NCBI GenBank assembly: GCA_017307755.1
Contig: JAFKGQ010000013.1
Location: 248,001 to 312,000, forward strand
Source of the DNA: Chitinophagaceae bacterium
Lineage (GTDB): Bacteria; Bacteroidota; Bacteroidia; Chitinophagales; Chitinophagaceae
Length of the DNA stretch: 64,000 nt
Reading direction: 5' to 3'
The notes beneath the pieces were generated by a model. That model was not told the DNA's origin, did no database searches, and worked only from the letters and a program-made list of their open reading frames with translations. Below, piece by piece: positions 1-8,933 of the stretch. Position 1 is the stretch's first letter. Every line of letters starts with the position of its first letter. The position numbers and the translations under genes are program-made.

Positions 1-100
1 TGATGGTCCCTGCGACGGAAAAATTGTGTTTGGATTGTGCACACAGCGCAAGTGGGAGAAGGATTCCCAACAAGGCTGTCATTTGTCTTTTTTGCTGCAT
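1..100 (-). CDS. 5' end of an exported protein (partial, runs off the left edge)
   Basis: An ATG at 98-100 opens 33 codons that continue off the window. The translation begins with a basic stretch (MQQKRQ), a hydrophobic core (LLGILLPLALCA) and then Q-S-K-H-N-F-S-V-A-G-T-I. This is a classical signal peptide whose cleavage after A21 would leave Gln at +1, as in many exported proteins of this family of bacteria. The mature start resembles Bacteroidota periplasmic proteins beginning with a beta strand, but too little is present to name a family. It is on the same strand as the response regulator upstream (202-972), about 100 bp away. Confidence 0.6.
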   Translation of the reverse strand, partial: MQQKRQMTALLGILLPLALCAQSKHNFSVAGTI

Positions 101-201
101 TGAAATGGTTGATGAGTACAATGCAAAAATGCCATAGACAATAGACGGCAGTGGGAAAAACCCTTCTGAAGTGGACAAAACGGACCCGGAATGGATCAGT
201 G

Positions 202-972
202 CTACTTTTGAGTTAGCCATTGCAGGAAGCCGCTCGTTCTGTTCTTGCTGACCACGATGGCTTCTTTAAATGGGATGGAGAGGTTCAGCACGTATTTTCG
301 AGGGAAATAGTGAGTGGCATCTATTATGGAAAGCTTGTTAACCAGGTATTGCCGGTTTACCCGAAAGAAGTGTCCCCGGGTCATTTGCTCCAGTTCATCC
401 AATGCCTGGCTGATCACATAAGTTTTGCCATTAAAGCAATAGACCCGGTTCACCTCTCCGTCTATATATATCAGTGCAATATCCGTAAACTTTACAGGAA
501 CCACCTTATCCTTATAATATACGAGGATAGAGCTGTACTCATTTCCCATTGAAGCATCCCCGGTAATAGCATGGATCAATTTGTCGAAATCCGATACAGT
601 GGGTACAAAGTATCTTTTCAGCTTATTGTATTTGTCGATGGCCTTGATGACCGAAGTACCCGTAAACGGTTTTAGGATATAGTCGATCCCATTATTCCTT
701 ATGGCTTCCAAAGCATATTCATCATAGGCGGTACAAAAGATGATGGGTGCATCTACCTGAACAGTCTTAAATATCTCGAAGCTAAGACCATCGCCGAGCT
801 GGATATCTGAAAAGACAAGATCGACCAATGGATTTTTCAGAAAATATTTTATAGAATCCTCTACGGAATGCAGGACAGCCGAAATACTAATATCCTTGTC
901 CAGATCGTCAATGATATTTACCAGGTCTTCCGCAGTCATCAATTCATCTTCTATGATAACAATATTCATCAT
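202..972 (-). CDS. LytTR-family response regulator
   Basis: A 256-residue cytoplasmic transcription regulator. The receiver domain covers about residues 3-125: acidic pocket E-D-E at 8-10, phospho-acceptor Asp about D56 in FSDIQLG, and Lys about K101 in the ILKPF motif. A LytTR DNA-binding domain covers about 145-245, with the typical FFRVNRQYLVN segment. The start overlaps the stop of the upstream kinase gene as ATGA, so the two are probably translationally coupled and form a LytS/LytR-type two-component pair. An ATG immediately follows the first one, so the true start may be one codon later. Target genes are not evident; the neighbouring exported gene at the left edge is one candidate. Confidence 0.93.
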   Translation of the reverse strand: MMNIVIIEDELMTAEDLVNIIDDLDKDISISAVLHSVEDSIKYFLKNPLVDLVFSDIQLGDGLSFEIFKTVQVDAPIIFCTAYDEYALEAIRNNGIDYILKPFTGTSVIKAIDKYNKLKRYFVPTVSDFDKLIHAITGDASMGNEYSSILVYYKDKVVPVKFTDIALIYIDGEVNRVYCFNGKTYVISQALDELEQMTRGHFFRVNRQYLVNKLSIIDATHYFPRKYVLNLSIPFKEAIVVSKNRTSGFLQWLTQK

Positions 973-2033
973 TCCCGGATCAGTTTAAGGTATACCCTAA
1001 AAAAATCATGATCGTTAGAAACCTTAATATTTTCTTGTATCAGCAGCATATACCTCTCTGACAGGTTTTTCAATCCTCGTCCTGAACCGGGCGTCGTAGT
1101 GAGCTTTTCATGCACATTGTTTTCTACCAATAGCCAGTCCGGTTCCACTATGCGCATTGAGATACAAAGCGGCTGCTCATAAGTGAATTTATTATGCTTT
1201 ATCGCATTTTCCAAAATAAGCTGGAGTGAGAACACGGGTATCCTGGTATTTATTTGCTGCTCCGGGGGTATATTCACATTATAAGAAAGCGCATTTTGGA
1301 ACCGGATCTTCTGCATTTCAAGATAGTATAAAGAGAATTTAAGCTCTTCCTTTAGGGGAACCACATTCTGCTCGTTATGAGAAATAGAAAAACGTAAAAA
1401 ATCGGACAATTTGATCAAATAATTTTCCGCCAGCCCGGGATCTCGCTTGATGAGTGAATTAAGGGCGTTCAGCGAGTTAAATAAGAAATGAGGATGTAAT
1501 TGACTTTTTAGCTTTTCATGTTGCGCTTCAAGGCTTTTCATCTTCAGCTCAGCGTTCTCCATCCTCATATTGGCGTTCTCTATCCTGATCCTGATCTGTG
1601 CGTACCGGGAAAGGACCAGTTCGATAGCAAGAAGAGATAAAGTATTGATACTGATGACGAAGAAAATGGGTCCTGCGATAGGGGCGCGAAGAGGCTCACC
1701 GGGGTGTTCATCGGACAATGCGTTATAGAAATGCGAGTTGCCGATGAGAATGGCAAGGGAGAAGGTGATCAGGTAGCTCAGCAGATAAAAAGACAGCCAC
1801 CGGGGGTATTTCCATTTCGATGCCAGTGGTACAAGGAAGGTAAGGATTAAAAGATTGACCAGCCAGCAAGCGCTGTTTGCGAGCACAAAGGCAACTACCT
1901 TTTTAGTAACCTGTCCCTGCCCGATGTCACCGGATCCAAAGAATAGAACGAAAGCTATTGATAAAAGAAGGAAAAGCAGGTTAATACCGCCGGCGATCTT
2001 GAAAAGCTGCTTATCCTTCTTTGTAATTAACAT
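969..2033 (-). CDS. LytS/YehU-type membrane sensor histidine kinase
   Basis: About 354 residues from the ATG at 2033. A longer in-frame opening to 2102 would need a TTG start and adds residues unlike the family, so I prefer 2033. Four predicted membrane segments lie in the first 130 residues. A coiled-coil linker (IENANMRMENAELKMKSLE) follows, then the His_kinase domain with QLHPHFLFNSLNAL carrying the phospho-accepting His, the N-box LILENAIKHN and the G-box GSGRGLKNLSERY. This is the usual short LytS-like architecture without a periplasmic sensor domain. It overlaps the downstream LytTR regulator by 4 bp and is presumably its cognate kinase. The signal sensed is unknown. Confidence 0.9.
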   Translation of the reverse strand: MLITKKDKQLFKIAGGINLLFLLLSIAFVLFFGSGDIGQGQVTKKVVAFVLANSACWLVNLLILTFLVPLASKWKYPRWLSFYLLSYLITFSLAILIGNSHFYNALSDEHPGEPLRAPIAGPIFFVISINTLSLLAIELVLSRYAQIRIRIENANMRMENAELKMKSLEAQHEKLKSQLHPHFLFNSLNALNSLIKRDPGLAENYLIKLSDFLRFSISHNEQNVVPLKEELKFSLYYLEMQKIRFQNALSYNVNIPPEQQINTRIPVFSLQLILENAIKHNKFTYEQPLCISMRIVEPDWLLVENNVHEKLTTTPGSGRGLKNLSERYMLLIQENIKVSNDHDFFRVYLKLIRE

Positions 2034-2038
2034 CGTGA

Positions 2039-2046
2039 CAAACCTA
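2039..2046 (-). promoter_or_regulatory. Possible -7 element upstream of the LytS/LytTR pair
   Basis: The minus strand reads TAGGTTTG, an exact match to the Bacteroidota -7 consensus TAnnTTTG. It ends 5 bases before the kinase ATG, so transcription from it would give an essentially leaderless message. No TTG is visible at the expected -33 distance (the nearest is about 14 bases upstream), so this may be chance. Confidence 0.25.
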
Positions 2047-2131
2047 TTAAAAAAGGGAGACAATAAAAGAATGGGAATTGCCGGAAGTGGACAATTTGGC
2101 AACCGAATGGAAACATCCGGGTAACAACCCT

Positions 2132-3544
2132 TTACTTCACTTTTGGCCGCACCACCGCCGTATCCGTCACCAGCTTCGGCAGCAAATACCCCCCCGAATC
2201 CAACACCGCCCCCTTAAATAACACCTTCAATTTCTCCCAATACTTCCCCTCCACCCTTGTATGATACAAATACACCGCATGCAAATGCCCCGCCGGCCGC
2301 ATAGACAAAAGCCCTTCCCCCGTCACCTGCGTACCCACCAGGTTGAGCACCCGCAGCTCCTGCAAAGCTCCCAACATCACTACTCCACGGTCAGTCACAC
2401 CCGTATTGCTTAAATTAACATACCGCAGCGCCGCACACTGCCTGACCACCTCCATGCTGCTGTCCCCCACTCCTGTCCCCGACATATCCAGTTGTATCAC
2501 TTGCTTCCTCAACGGCTGTAGCAAACCAACAAGCGCAGCGCCAGGCACTCCTGAGAAATTCACCGACAGATAGTTGCTGTTCTGCGCCACCGGCATCACC
2601 ACTACGCCCGCCCCCCTCAATCCCGCTATCGCTTTCTCATCTCCCGGGTCCACAGCCTCCTCTGGTATCACAGCCTCCATATTAACGACCTCGCCGGACG
2701 AGCCCTTTTGCAAACCCGCGAGCGCAGGCCGCACCTTCTCGGGCTGTGGCAGATCTTTCACCTTCTTAGTATAATCACCCCCCTGGTCAATCCACCAGGA
2801 CAATAGCTCCATTTGTCCGCGCGAAAGCTGCCGGTGCCCTTTAGGCGGCATATGATGATCATCGCTTTCCGGCAATAGCATTCGCTTGATCAGCTCGCTG
2901 GAATCCGCCTTTCCCGCAATGAGCACGATCCCATCCTTCCCCCCTTTTGCAATAGCCGCCGGGTTGTCCAGCCGTAGGCCTCCCTTCTGCTTATTCGGTC
3001 CATGACAGCTATAACACCCCACGGCCAACACCGGCTTTACGATGCTATCATAGACCACCGCCTCCTGCACATTGGCAATAGGCGGGATGACGGCAGGTGC
3101 AGCCTCCTCCGAAGAATGCAAAGCCCCGGAAAGATAATCCTCCCCGTGAGTAAGCGAGCCCCCCAGATGCCCGGTGATCGTCAGCAGGACAAGAAGCCCC
3201 GCGCCCAACCACTTCCCCGTCCTATCAAAAGCGCGCCCCGAAAAGCTCCGTGCACAAAGGGCAAAAGCCATGAATGTAAGCGCCAGCGCCATCCACATAT
3301 GCCAGGATACCAGTGTCTTGTCATAATCGCTGCTGCGGAAAAGCAAAAACCCTGTGATACACGAAAATACGGCTGAGAGCACGCCGGCCAGCAGGACGAT
3401 GGGAATGGCAGCGCGCAGTGAATGGAATTTCTCCCTTCCTGCCAACAACTGCAGGATAAGCGCAATCAGTAGTATCCCGATGGGAAGATGAACGAGGGCA
3501 GGGTGCAGATGTGCGATGAAGTCAGTAATAGTCAGCGGGTACAT
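2132..3544 (-). CDS. Membrane DUF2231 / c-type cytochrome / leucine-rich repeat fusion protein
   Basis: 470 residues in three parts. Residues 1-130 have four membrane segments and resemble DUF2231 (HLHPALVHLPIG near the start). Residues about 160-255 form a planctomycete-type cytochrome c domain with the haem motif C177-YS-CH and a likely distal Met in HMPPKG (about 232). Residues about 320-450 hold leucine-rich repeats of the LxxLxLxxTxVT type. The haem and LRR parts are probably periplasmic. It lies 6 bp downstream of the DUF1501 gene on the same strand and is the last gene of a three-gene cassette. A role in membrane-linked electron transfer is inferred from haem and membrane anchoring. 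The substrate is unknown. Confidence 0.85.
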   Translation of the reverse strand: MYPLTITDFIAHLHPALVHLPIGILLIALILQLLAGREKFHSLRAAIPIVLLAGVLSAVFSCITGFLLFRSSDYDKTLVSWHMWMALALTFMAFALCARSFSGRAFDRTGKWLGAGLLVLLTITGHLGGSLTHGEDYLSGALHSSEEAAPAVIPPIANVQEAVVYDSIVKPVLAVGCYSCHGPNKQKGGLRLDNPAAIAKGGKDGIVLIAGKADSSELIKRMLLPESDDHHMPPKGHRQLSRGQMELLSWWIDQGGDYTKKVKDLPQPEKVRPALAGLQKGSSGEVVNMEAVIPEEAVDPGDEKAIAGLRGAGVVVMPVAQNSNYLSVNFSGVPGAALVGLLQPLRKQVIQLDMSGTGVGDSSMEVVRQCAALRYVNLSNTGVTDRGVVMLGALQELRVLNLVGTQVTGEGLLSMRPAGHLHAVYLYHTRVEGKYWEKLKVLFKGAVLDSGGYLLPKLVTDTAVVRPKVK

Positions 3545-3550
3545 AAATTT

Positions 3551-5062
3551 TTATACGATAATATCTTCGATGACCTTTCCATACACATCCGTGAGACGGA
3601 AGGGCCGTCCCTGGAACTGGTAGGTGAACTTTTCATGATCGAAGCCCAGTTGGTTCAAAATAGTCGCCTGCAGATCGAAAGGGGTTGTCTTACCGCTGAT
3701 GGGGTAGTAGCCGATCTCGTCTGTCTCTCCATAGCTGAACCCTTTTTTTATACCACCTCCGGCCATCCAGATGGTAAAGGCGTCTACATGATGATCTCTT
3801 CCTTTAAAAGGATTTTGTTTGCCGTCCCTGTTCTCCATCATGGGGGTCCGGCCAAACTCTCCGCCCCAGATGACGAGGGTGTCCTCCAATAAGCCTCGTT
3901 GTTTGAGGTCCAGGATCAGGGCTGTCACGCTGCGATCCACCTGTCTGCACTTGTTGATAAATCCCACGTCGATGGCAAGGTTGGCATCCGTGCCATGGCT
4001 GTCCCAGCCCCAGTCGAACAGTTGTACAAAGCGGACGCCCTTTTCCACCAGCCGGCGGGCCAGCAATACATTATTGGCAAAACAGGCCTTTCCGGGCTGC
4101 GTACCATACATTTCATGGATGTATGGCGGCTCATCGTTAATATTCATGGTTTCCGGCACAGACACCTGCATCTTATAGGCCATTTCATATTGTGAGATGC
4201 GGGAAAGTATCTCAGGGTCACCGTATGCGGTATGTTCTTCTTCATTGACCTTATTGATCGCGTCGATAGATGCCTTGCGGATATCCCTGTCCATGCCCTG
4301 CGGGTCTTCGATGAACAGCACGGGATCGCCTTCGCTCCTGCATTGAACCCCCTGGTATACGCTGGGGAGAAAACCGCTGCCCCAGATGCTTTTGCCGGCA
4401 TCAGGAAACTTTCCTCCACTGGTGAGCACTACAAAACCGGGAAGATCCTCATTCTCCGTACCCAGTCCATAGGTCACCCATGAGCCCATGCTGGGACGTC
4501 CCAGTCGTGGCGAGCCTGTCTGTACGAGCAATTGCGCGGGAGCATGGTTGAATTGATCCGTTGTCATCGCCTTTAGGAAGCAAAGCTCGTCGGCAATAGT
4601 GGCCAGGTGTGGCATATGCTCGCTGATCCAGGCGCCACTCTGCCCTCTTTGCTGGAAATGAGCCTGCGGTCCCAGCATCTTGGGTACACCCCGTATAAAA
4701 GCAAAACGTTTTCCCTCAAGCAGTGATTGGGGACAATTCTGTCCGTCCAGCTGCTGTAAGGCGGGTTTGTAGTCAAATAATTCCAGTTGCGAGGGTGCGC
4801 CGGCCATATGCAAATATATAACCCTTTTCGCCCTGGCGGGGAACATCGGCATCCGGGGAGCCAGAGGATGGGCAGGATCAAACACTGGGCCGCCCGCAGC
4901 GCCCGAAGACCCCATGCCGCAGGATTGTAAAAAAGATCCCAGCGCAAGTGCGCCAAAACCCATGGCGCAATCCTGCAAAAAATGGCGACGGGTATACATC
5001 CGCGCCACGGTCTGTTGGGCTTCTTTTAGTAATCGTTGATTATGTAGCTCTTTTTGGGTCAT
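3551..5062 (-). CDS. DUF1501 family protein, Tat-exported
   Basis: 503 residues from the ATG at 5060-5062, which leaves 2 bp after the stop of the upstream gene. An ATG at 5131 lies inside that gene and adds an unrelated leader, so I reject it. A twin-arginine signal (RRHFLQ, residues 25-30) precedes a hydrophobic stretch ending in Q-S-C, so the protein is probably exported folded and may be lipid-anchored. The rest matches DUF1501 (alkaline-phosphatase-fold, sulfatase-like): HMAGAPSQLELFDYKP, the FDWGWDSHG segment and IWGGEFGRTP. DUF1501 genes commonly travel with DUF1549/DUF1553 cytochrome genes, as here. The biochemical activity of the family is not established. Confidence 0.88.
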   Translation of the reverse strand: MTQKELHNQRLLKEAQQTVARMYTRRHFLQDCAMGFGALALGSFLQSCGMGSSGAAGGPVFDPAHPLAPRMPMFPARAKRVIYLHMAGAPSQLELFDYKPALQQLDGQNCPQSLLEGKRFAFIRGVPKMLGPQAHFQQRGQSGAWISEHMPHLATIADELCFLKAMTTDQFNHAPAQLLVQTGSPRLGRPSMGSWVTYGLGTENEDLPGFVVLTSGGKFPDAGKSIWGSGFLPSVYQGVQCRSEGDPVLFIEDPQGMDRDIRKASIDAINKVNEEEHTAYGDPEILSRISQYEMAYKMQVSVPETMNINDEPPYIHEMYGTQPGKACFANNVLLARRLVEKGVRFVQLFDWGWDSHGTDANLAIDVGFINKCRQVDRSVTALILDLKQRGLLEDTLVIWGGEFGRTPMMENRDGKQNPFKGRDHHVDAFTIWMAGGGIKKGFSYGETDEIGYYPISGKTTPFDLQATILNQLGFDHEKFTYQFQGRPFRLTDVYGKVIEDIIV

Positions 5063-5064
5063 GT

Positions 5065-7770
5065 TCAATTCTTGGTGATCACTTCGTCCAGGTTTAATAT
5101 AGCGTTGGCTACCACGACAAGGGCGGCCCATGAAGGGTTGTTGTGCGTATCATCCCTACCCACTATCTCAAATGCTTTTTTCTTGTCCTTGTTCAGACGG
5201 GCATAGGCCGTCTCATACAATTGCTGCAGTGCGGCCAGGCTGGCATCCCCGATGGGATGGAACAGCACCGTAACATACCCTTTACTGATGGCCGCGGGGA
5301 TGGAACCGGACTTACCCATATTGTAGGCCAGATGTCGTGATGCATCCAGGTATACCGAATCATTCAGCAAGGTCAGCGCCTGCAGGGGGGTATTGGTACG
5401 AATACGCCGGGCCATACATACCTCCCGCGCCGAGCCGTCAAAGCTCATCATGGAAGGATATGGCGCGGTCCTTTTCCAGTACGTGTACAGAGCGCGCCGG
5501 TACTGATCTTCTCCATCGCTCTTATGCCAATCCTGTCCATTCCAGGGAGAAAGCCAGATCCCCTTGGGCTGCCAGGGCATCACGCTGGGTCCGAATATCC
5601 GCCCGCTAAGAAGACCACTCGCGGCCAGCGCCTGATCGCGCACCTGCTCAGCGGATAGCCTTACCCGGGGCGCCCGCGCATAATATTTATTGTTCGGGTC
5701 CTTCTCCAGGTCCTGTGGCGTCACTTTTGAATCCCGGCGATAGGTGGCCGACATGACCATTTCTTTTAACAACCGCCGTACACTCCAATGATAGTCCGTC
5801 ATAAACTTCCATGAAAGATCATCCAGCAACGCCGCGTGTGTCGGCTCTGCGCCTTGCGTCCCCAGGTCTTCCAGCGTTTCTACCAGACCCGTCCCGAACA
5901 ACTGCTCCCAGAGACGATTGACCATCGTCCTTGCCGTGAGCGGGTTCTGCCGGCTGGTAAGCCACATGGCCAGCCCCAGCCTGTTATGGGGCGCCGATGC
6001 GGGGAAAGGATTCAGACTACGGGGAGTAGCAGGCTGGACTTCCTTGCCTTTTACGAGCCAGTTGCCTTTTTCAAACACGTAGGTGGGCCGATGCATGTCG
6101 ACGGGGTTATCCATCATCACTGGCGTGGTGGGTTCCGGTGCTCTCATCAGTGTATCGTATAACTTCTTCATCCCGGCGTACCCCGCATCTCCTACCCCCG
6201 GCAGGCTGCGTGTAAAATGAAACCAGTCGAACTGCATGCCGCTGGCATCAGGGCCTTTCAGACCCGGATTCTCATAAGTAATATAAAGATCATGCGTCCC
6301 TTTCTGTGCCGGGAAATTGAGGGTGGCGATGGCCCATCCCTTTGTAACATCATGCCGGATCCCCTGAACCAAAACAGGACCATCAGCGCTGTCCAGGTGT
6401 ATCGACCACCTCCCGCCGGCCACATAACCCTCATACCGGTAGATCAATTGATCGTTGCCCTCCAGCTTCACCGCGCTTAACCGTGCAACGCCATGATTCC
6501 GGAAGATAAGCCATTTGGTATCGTTCAGCGATGCATTGACAAACTGGTCGGCGCGAAGGCCATTGATGGAAGGCTGCCAGGTCCGGAGGAACCATTCGAT
6601 GCCCTTCGCCTGGGTCACAGAACCATGTTCCCTCACCCATTCCGTCAACTTCACCACATCGAGACTATCTTTCGGGGAGAATTGCCTTAATAAAGGATAA
6701 TCCGCCTCGCTGTCCTCATCACGGGTGTCGTTAAAAAAAGCCATGAACTGATAGTATTCATCGTGCCGGAAGGGGTCGTATGGATGGCTATGACATTGTA
6801 CACAGGCAAAAGTAGTACCCATCAGCGCCTGCCAGGTCGTATTCACTCTGTCCAAGATGGCCGCTGTCCTGAATTCCTCGTTGTCTGTGCCGCCTTCGTC
6901 ATTGGTCATCGTGTTGCGTTGAAAGGCGGTGGCGATCAGTTGAGCATCCGTGGGATGGGGCAGCAGGTCCCCCGCCAGCTGTTCGGTGAGAAATCTATCG
7001 TAGGGCTCGTCCGTATTAAAAGCATTGATCAGCCAATCCCTGTATCGCCAGATACTCCTGCCGCCATCCCGTTCATATCCCTTGGTATCGGCATATCTCG
7101 CCAGGTCCAGCCAAAGGGCGGCCCATCGCTCGCCATAGTGCGGAGATGTCAGCAGGGAATCCACCAGTCGCTCATAGGCGCCGGAGCTGCTGTCCTTTAA
7201 ATAGGCGGACGCCAGTCCGGCCGTGGGCGGCAACCCCGTCAGATCAAGGCTGACACGCCGAAGCAATGTCGCCCTGGGCGCTTCCGGAGAAGGCTCCAAA
7301 TGTTGCTCCTTCAATTTGTCCCCGATGTAGTCATCGATACTTCGTACTGAAGATGGCGCCTGCACAGACACATAGGCCCAGTGGTCCCCCCACTTTGCGC
7401 CTTGTTTTACCCAGTCCCTTAATATTTTTATCTCTTCTTTACTCAGCGGATCCTGTTTATAAGGCATCCGGTCTTCCGGGTCGGACAGCGTGATGCGTCT
7501 TATCAGTTCGCTGTGACCAGGATCGCCGGGAATAATGGCGAATTTGCCGGACTTGGCCCTGGACAATGCCTCCGTGCGAAACAGGAGGCTAAAATCTCCT
7601 TGTCTTTTCACACCGCCATGACATACAATACATTTCTTATTGAAGATAGGTTTCACCTGCGTATTGAAATCCACAGGCCGCTCCTTTAAAAAGAGCCACC
7701 AGCAGGGGACCAGGATGAGAAGGATGATGCCCGCTGCGACCACCGGCAATCGTTTGTTTCGAAAACGCAT
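5065..7770 (-). CDS. DUF1549/DUF1553 di-haem cytochrome-domain protein
   Basis: 901 residues from the ATG at 7768-7770. The frame extends to a TTG at 7788, but that lies very close to the predicted transcription start. An N-terminal membrane anchor (VVAAGIILLILVPCWW) is followed by a PSCyt1 haem domain with C47-IV-CH. DUF1549 follows, with a second haem motif C323-VQ-CH and LDLARYADTKGYERD, then a carbohydrate-binding-like beta region (about 430-560), then DUF1553 (about 590-870; NPLTARTMVNRLWEQLFG, NTPLQALTLLND). This architecture is known from Planctomycetes, Verrucomicrobia and Bacteroidota. It is the first gene of the cassette with DUF1501 and the DUF2231-cytochrome-LRR protein. A periplasmic redox role is inferred. 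Confidence 0.88.
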   Translation of the reverse strand: MRFRNKRLPVVAAGIILLILVPCWWLFLKERPVDFNTQVKPIFNKKCIVCHGGVKRQGDFSLLFRTEALSRAKSGKFAIIPGDPGHSELIRRITLSDPEDRMPYKQDPLSKEEIKILRDWVKQGAKWGDHWAYVSVQAPSSVRSIDDYIGDKLKEQHLEPSPEAPRATLLRRVSLDLTGLPPTAGLASAYLKDSSSGAYERLVDSLLTSPHYGERWAALWLDLARYADTKGYERDGGRSIWRYRDWLINAFNTDEPYDRFLTEQLAGDLLPHPTDAQLIATAFQRNTMTNDEGGTDNEEFRTAAILDRVNTTWQALMGTTFACVQCHSHPYDPFRHDEYYQFMAFFNDTRDEDSEADYPLLRQFSPKDSLDVVKLTEWVREHGSVTQAKGIEWFLRTWQPSINGLRADQFVNASLNDTKWLIFRNHGVARLSAVKLEGNDQLIYRYEGYVAGGRWSIHLDSADGPVLVQGIRHDVTKGWAIATLNFPAQKGTHDLYITYENPGLKGPDASGMQFDWFHFTRSLPGVGDAGYAGMKKLYDTLMRAPEPTTPVMMDNPVDMHRPTYVFEKGNWLVKGKEVQPATPRSLNPFPASAPHNRLGLAMWLTSRQNPLTARTMVNRLWEQLFGTGLVETLEDLGTQGAEPTHAALLDDLSWKFMTDYHWSVRRLLKEMVMSATYRRDSKVTPQDLEKDPNNKYYARAPRVRLSAEQVRDQALAASGLLSGRIFGPSVMPWQPKGIWLSPWNGQDWHKSDGEDQYRRALYTYWKRTAPYPSMMSFDGSAREVCMARRIRTNTPLQALTLLNDSVYLDASRHLAYNMGKSGSIPAAISKGYVTVLFHPIGDASLAALQQLYETAYARLNKDKKKAFEIVGRDDTHNNPSWAALVVVANAILNLDEVITKN

Positions 7771-7803
7771 TGCCTTAAAAATAGCCAAATCCGCGGGTTA
7801 CGC

Positions 7804-7811
7804 CAAATTTA
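7804..7811 (-). promoter_or_regulatory. -7 promoter element of the cytochrome/DUF1501 cassette
   Basis: The minus strand reads TAAATTTG, an exact TAnnTTTG match. Transcription would start near 7799, giving a leader of about 29 bases before the ATG at 7770. The upstream -33 position has only TTT 21 bases away instead of TTG. The position supports the 7770 start over 7788. Confidence 0.45.
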
Positions 7812-7841
7812 GCTGCCCCTTCGGGCTGTATTAAATCCGTA

Positions 7842-8921
7842 TTAAAACCCTTCTTGTTGCAGATGAGCTATACGGGCGCAGATCTCCAGGAGTCCTGCCT
7901 GATCCAGCAGTTTTTTTGCCGGATGCGGACCTGCCAGCCCCTGCTCATTCACTTCGGTCTTATAGATACCATCTGCATCCGACACAACTGCTTGTAAATA
8001 GACCTTATTCTTATCCACCTCGTACAAATCCTGATAGCCCCGCATCAGGACGGCATTGAACCAGTAATTGCCGGGTAGACGGCCGTTGTGATAGAATTCC
8101 TCCAGGCCGGCAGCTGCCTGCCGCTGCGCCTCCTGCAGGTACTTTTTCCCGCCGGTGATCGTATACAGAATGACATTGGATTGCAGCATAGTACCCGTAT
8201 TATAGGTATACAACCGTTTTTCAATCCTGCCGTCCTTTGTTTTGATATTGTCGTAATAGGTGCCGGAAGGAGATTGGAGGTGTTTGTTGGTCCAATCATA
8301 TAGCACCAATGCCGTATCCAGGTAACGCCGTTCCTTGGTGGCCTTGTATAGCTTCAGCGCCAGCAGCACGCCGGGACCATTGGAGCAGGTGTTCTTGGTG
8401 GACATATCGCCTTCCTTCCAATAAAGACCGCCACCCGTCACCGTATCAAAACCCGACATCATAAAACGGTAGATCTCTTCCGCCTTCCGCAGAAAGAGCT
8501 TTTTCTTTGTCCTGTCATAGGCATCGATATAAGCCAGCCCGATCCACTGGTTGTCATCATAAAAACGATCTCCCCCGCCTTCTTTGACTACATATGAATC
8601 ATAACCGGTAATCCCCCCCTTCAAACTATAGTACTGATCGATGGCCTTCATCACAGGCTCTATATACTTTTTACCCGGCTGTAATACCTCCATTTCATTT
8701 GCAGCCTGGACGAGGGCGCACAGCGGCCATAGATAGGAATGGGGTTTTTCATCCGCGTCTTTATTGTTCGTCTCTGTAAAAACACCGGTTTTGCCGTCAT
8801 AATAATAACGGTAAATATTACCGTACAATGCCTGCACCCTCTCCCTATAAACACCTTGCCCAAAAACACCCGACACAGATATCATCAACAGTAGCCCGAA
8901 AAAATGCCTGGTAAAACGCAT
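7842..8921 (-). CDS. GH76 alpha-1,6-mannanase-like glycoside hydrolase (signal peptide type)
   Basis: 359 residues. A signal peptide (FFGLLLMISVSGVFG, cleavage before Q22) sends it to the periplasm or beyond. The remainder is an (alpha/alpha)6 GH76 domain: the catalytic Asp pair D122-D123 in YDDNQW, GGGLYWKEGD, the NGPGVLLALKLYK segment and YNTGTMLQ. GH76 enzymes hydrolyse alpha-1,6-mannan backbones such as that of fungal cell walls. It is the last gene of the SusCDE locus and begins 12 bp after the second GH76 gene. The two differ in export signal, so they may act in different places. Activity on other alpha-linked glycans is possible. Confidence 0.9.
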   Translation of the reverse strand: MRFTRHFFGLLLMISVSGVFGQGVYRERVQALYGNIYRYYYDGKTGVFTETNNKDADEKPHSYLWPLCALVQAANEMEVLQPGKKYIEPVMKAIDQYYSLKGGITGYDSYVVKEGGGDRFYDDNQWIGLAYIDAYDRTKKKLFLRKAEEIYRFMMSGFDTVTGGGLYWKEGDMSTKNTCSNGPGVLLALKLYKATKERRYLDTALVLYDWTNKHLQSPSGTYYDNIKTKDGRIEKRLYTYNTGTMLQSNVILYTITGGKKYLQEAQRQAAAGLEEFYHNGRLPGNYWFNAVLMRGYQDLYEVDKNKVYLQAVVSDADGIYKTEVNEQGLAGPHPAKKLLDQAGLLEICARIAHLQQEGF

Positions 8922-8933
8922 ACGAAAATTCTT

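Noticed and set aside
3551..5131. Earlier ATG for the DUF1501 gene at 5131
   Set aside because: It lies inside the upstream coding sequence and gives a 23-residue leader before the conserved start; 5062 gives a proper twin-arginine signal.
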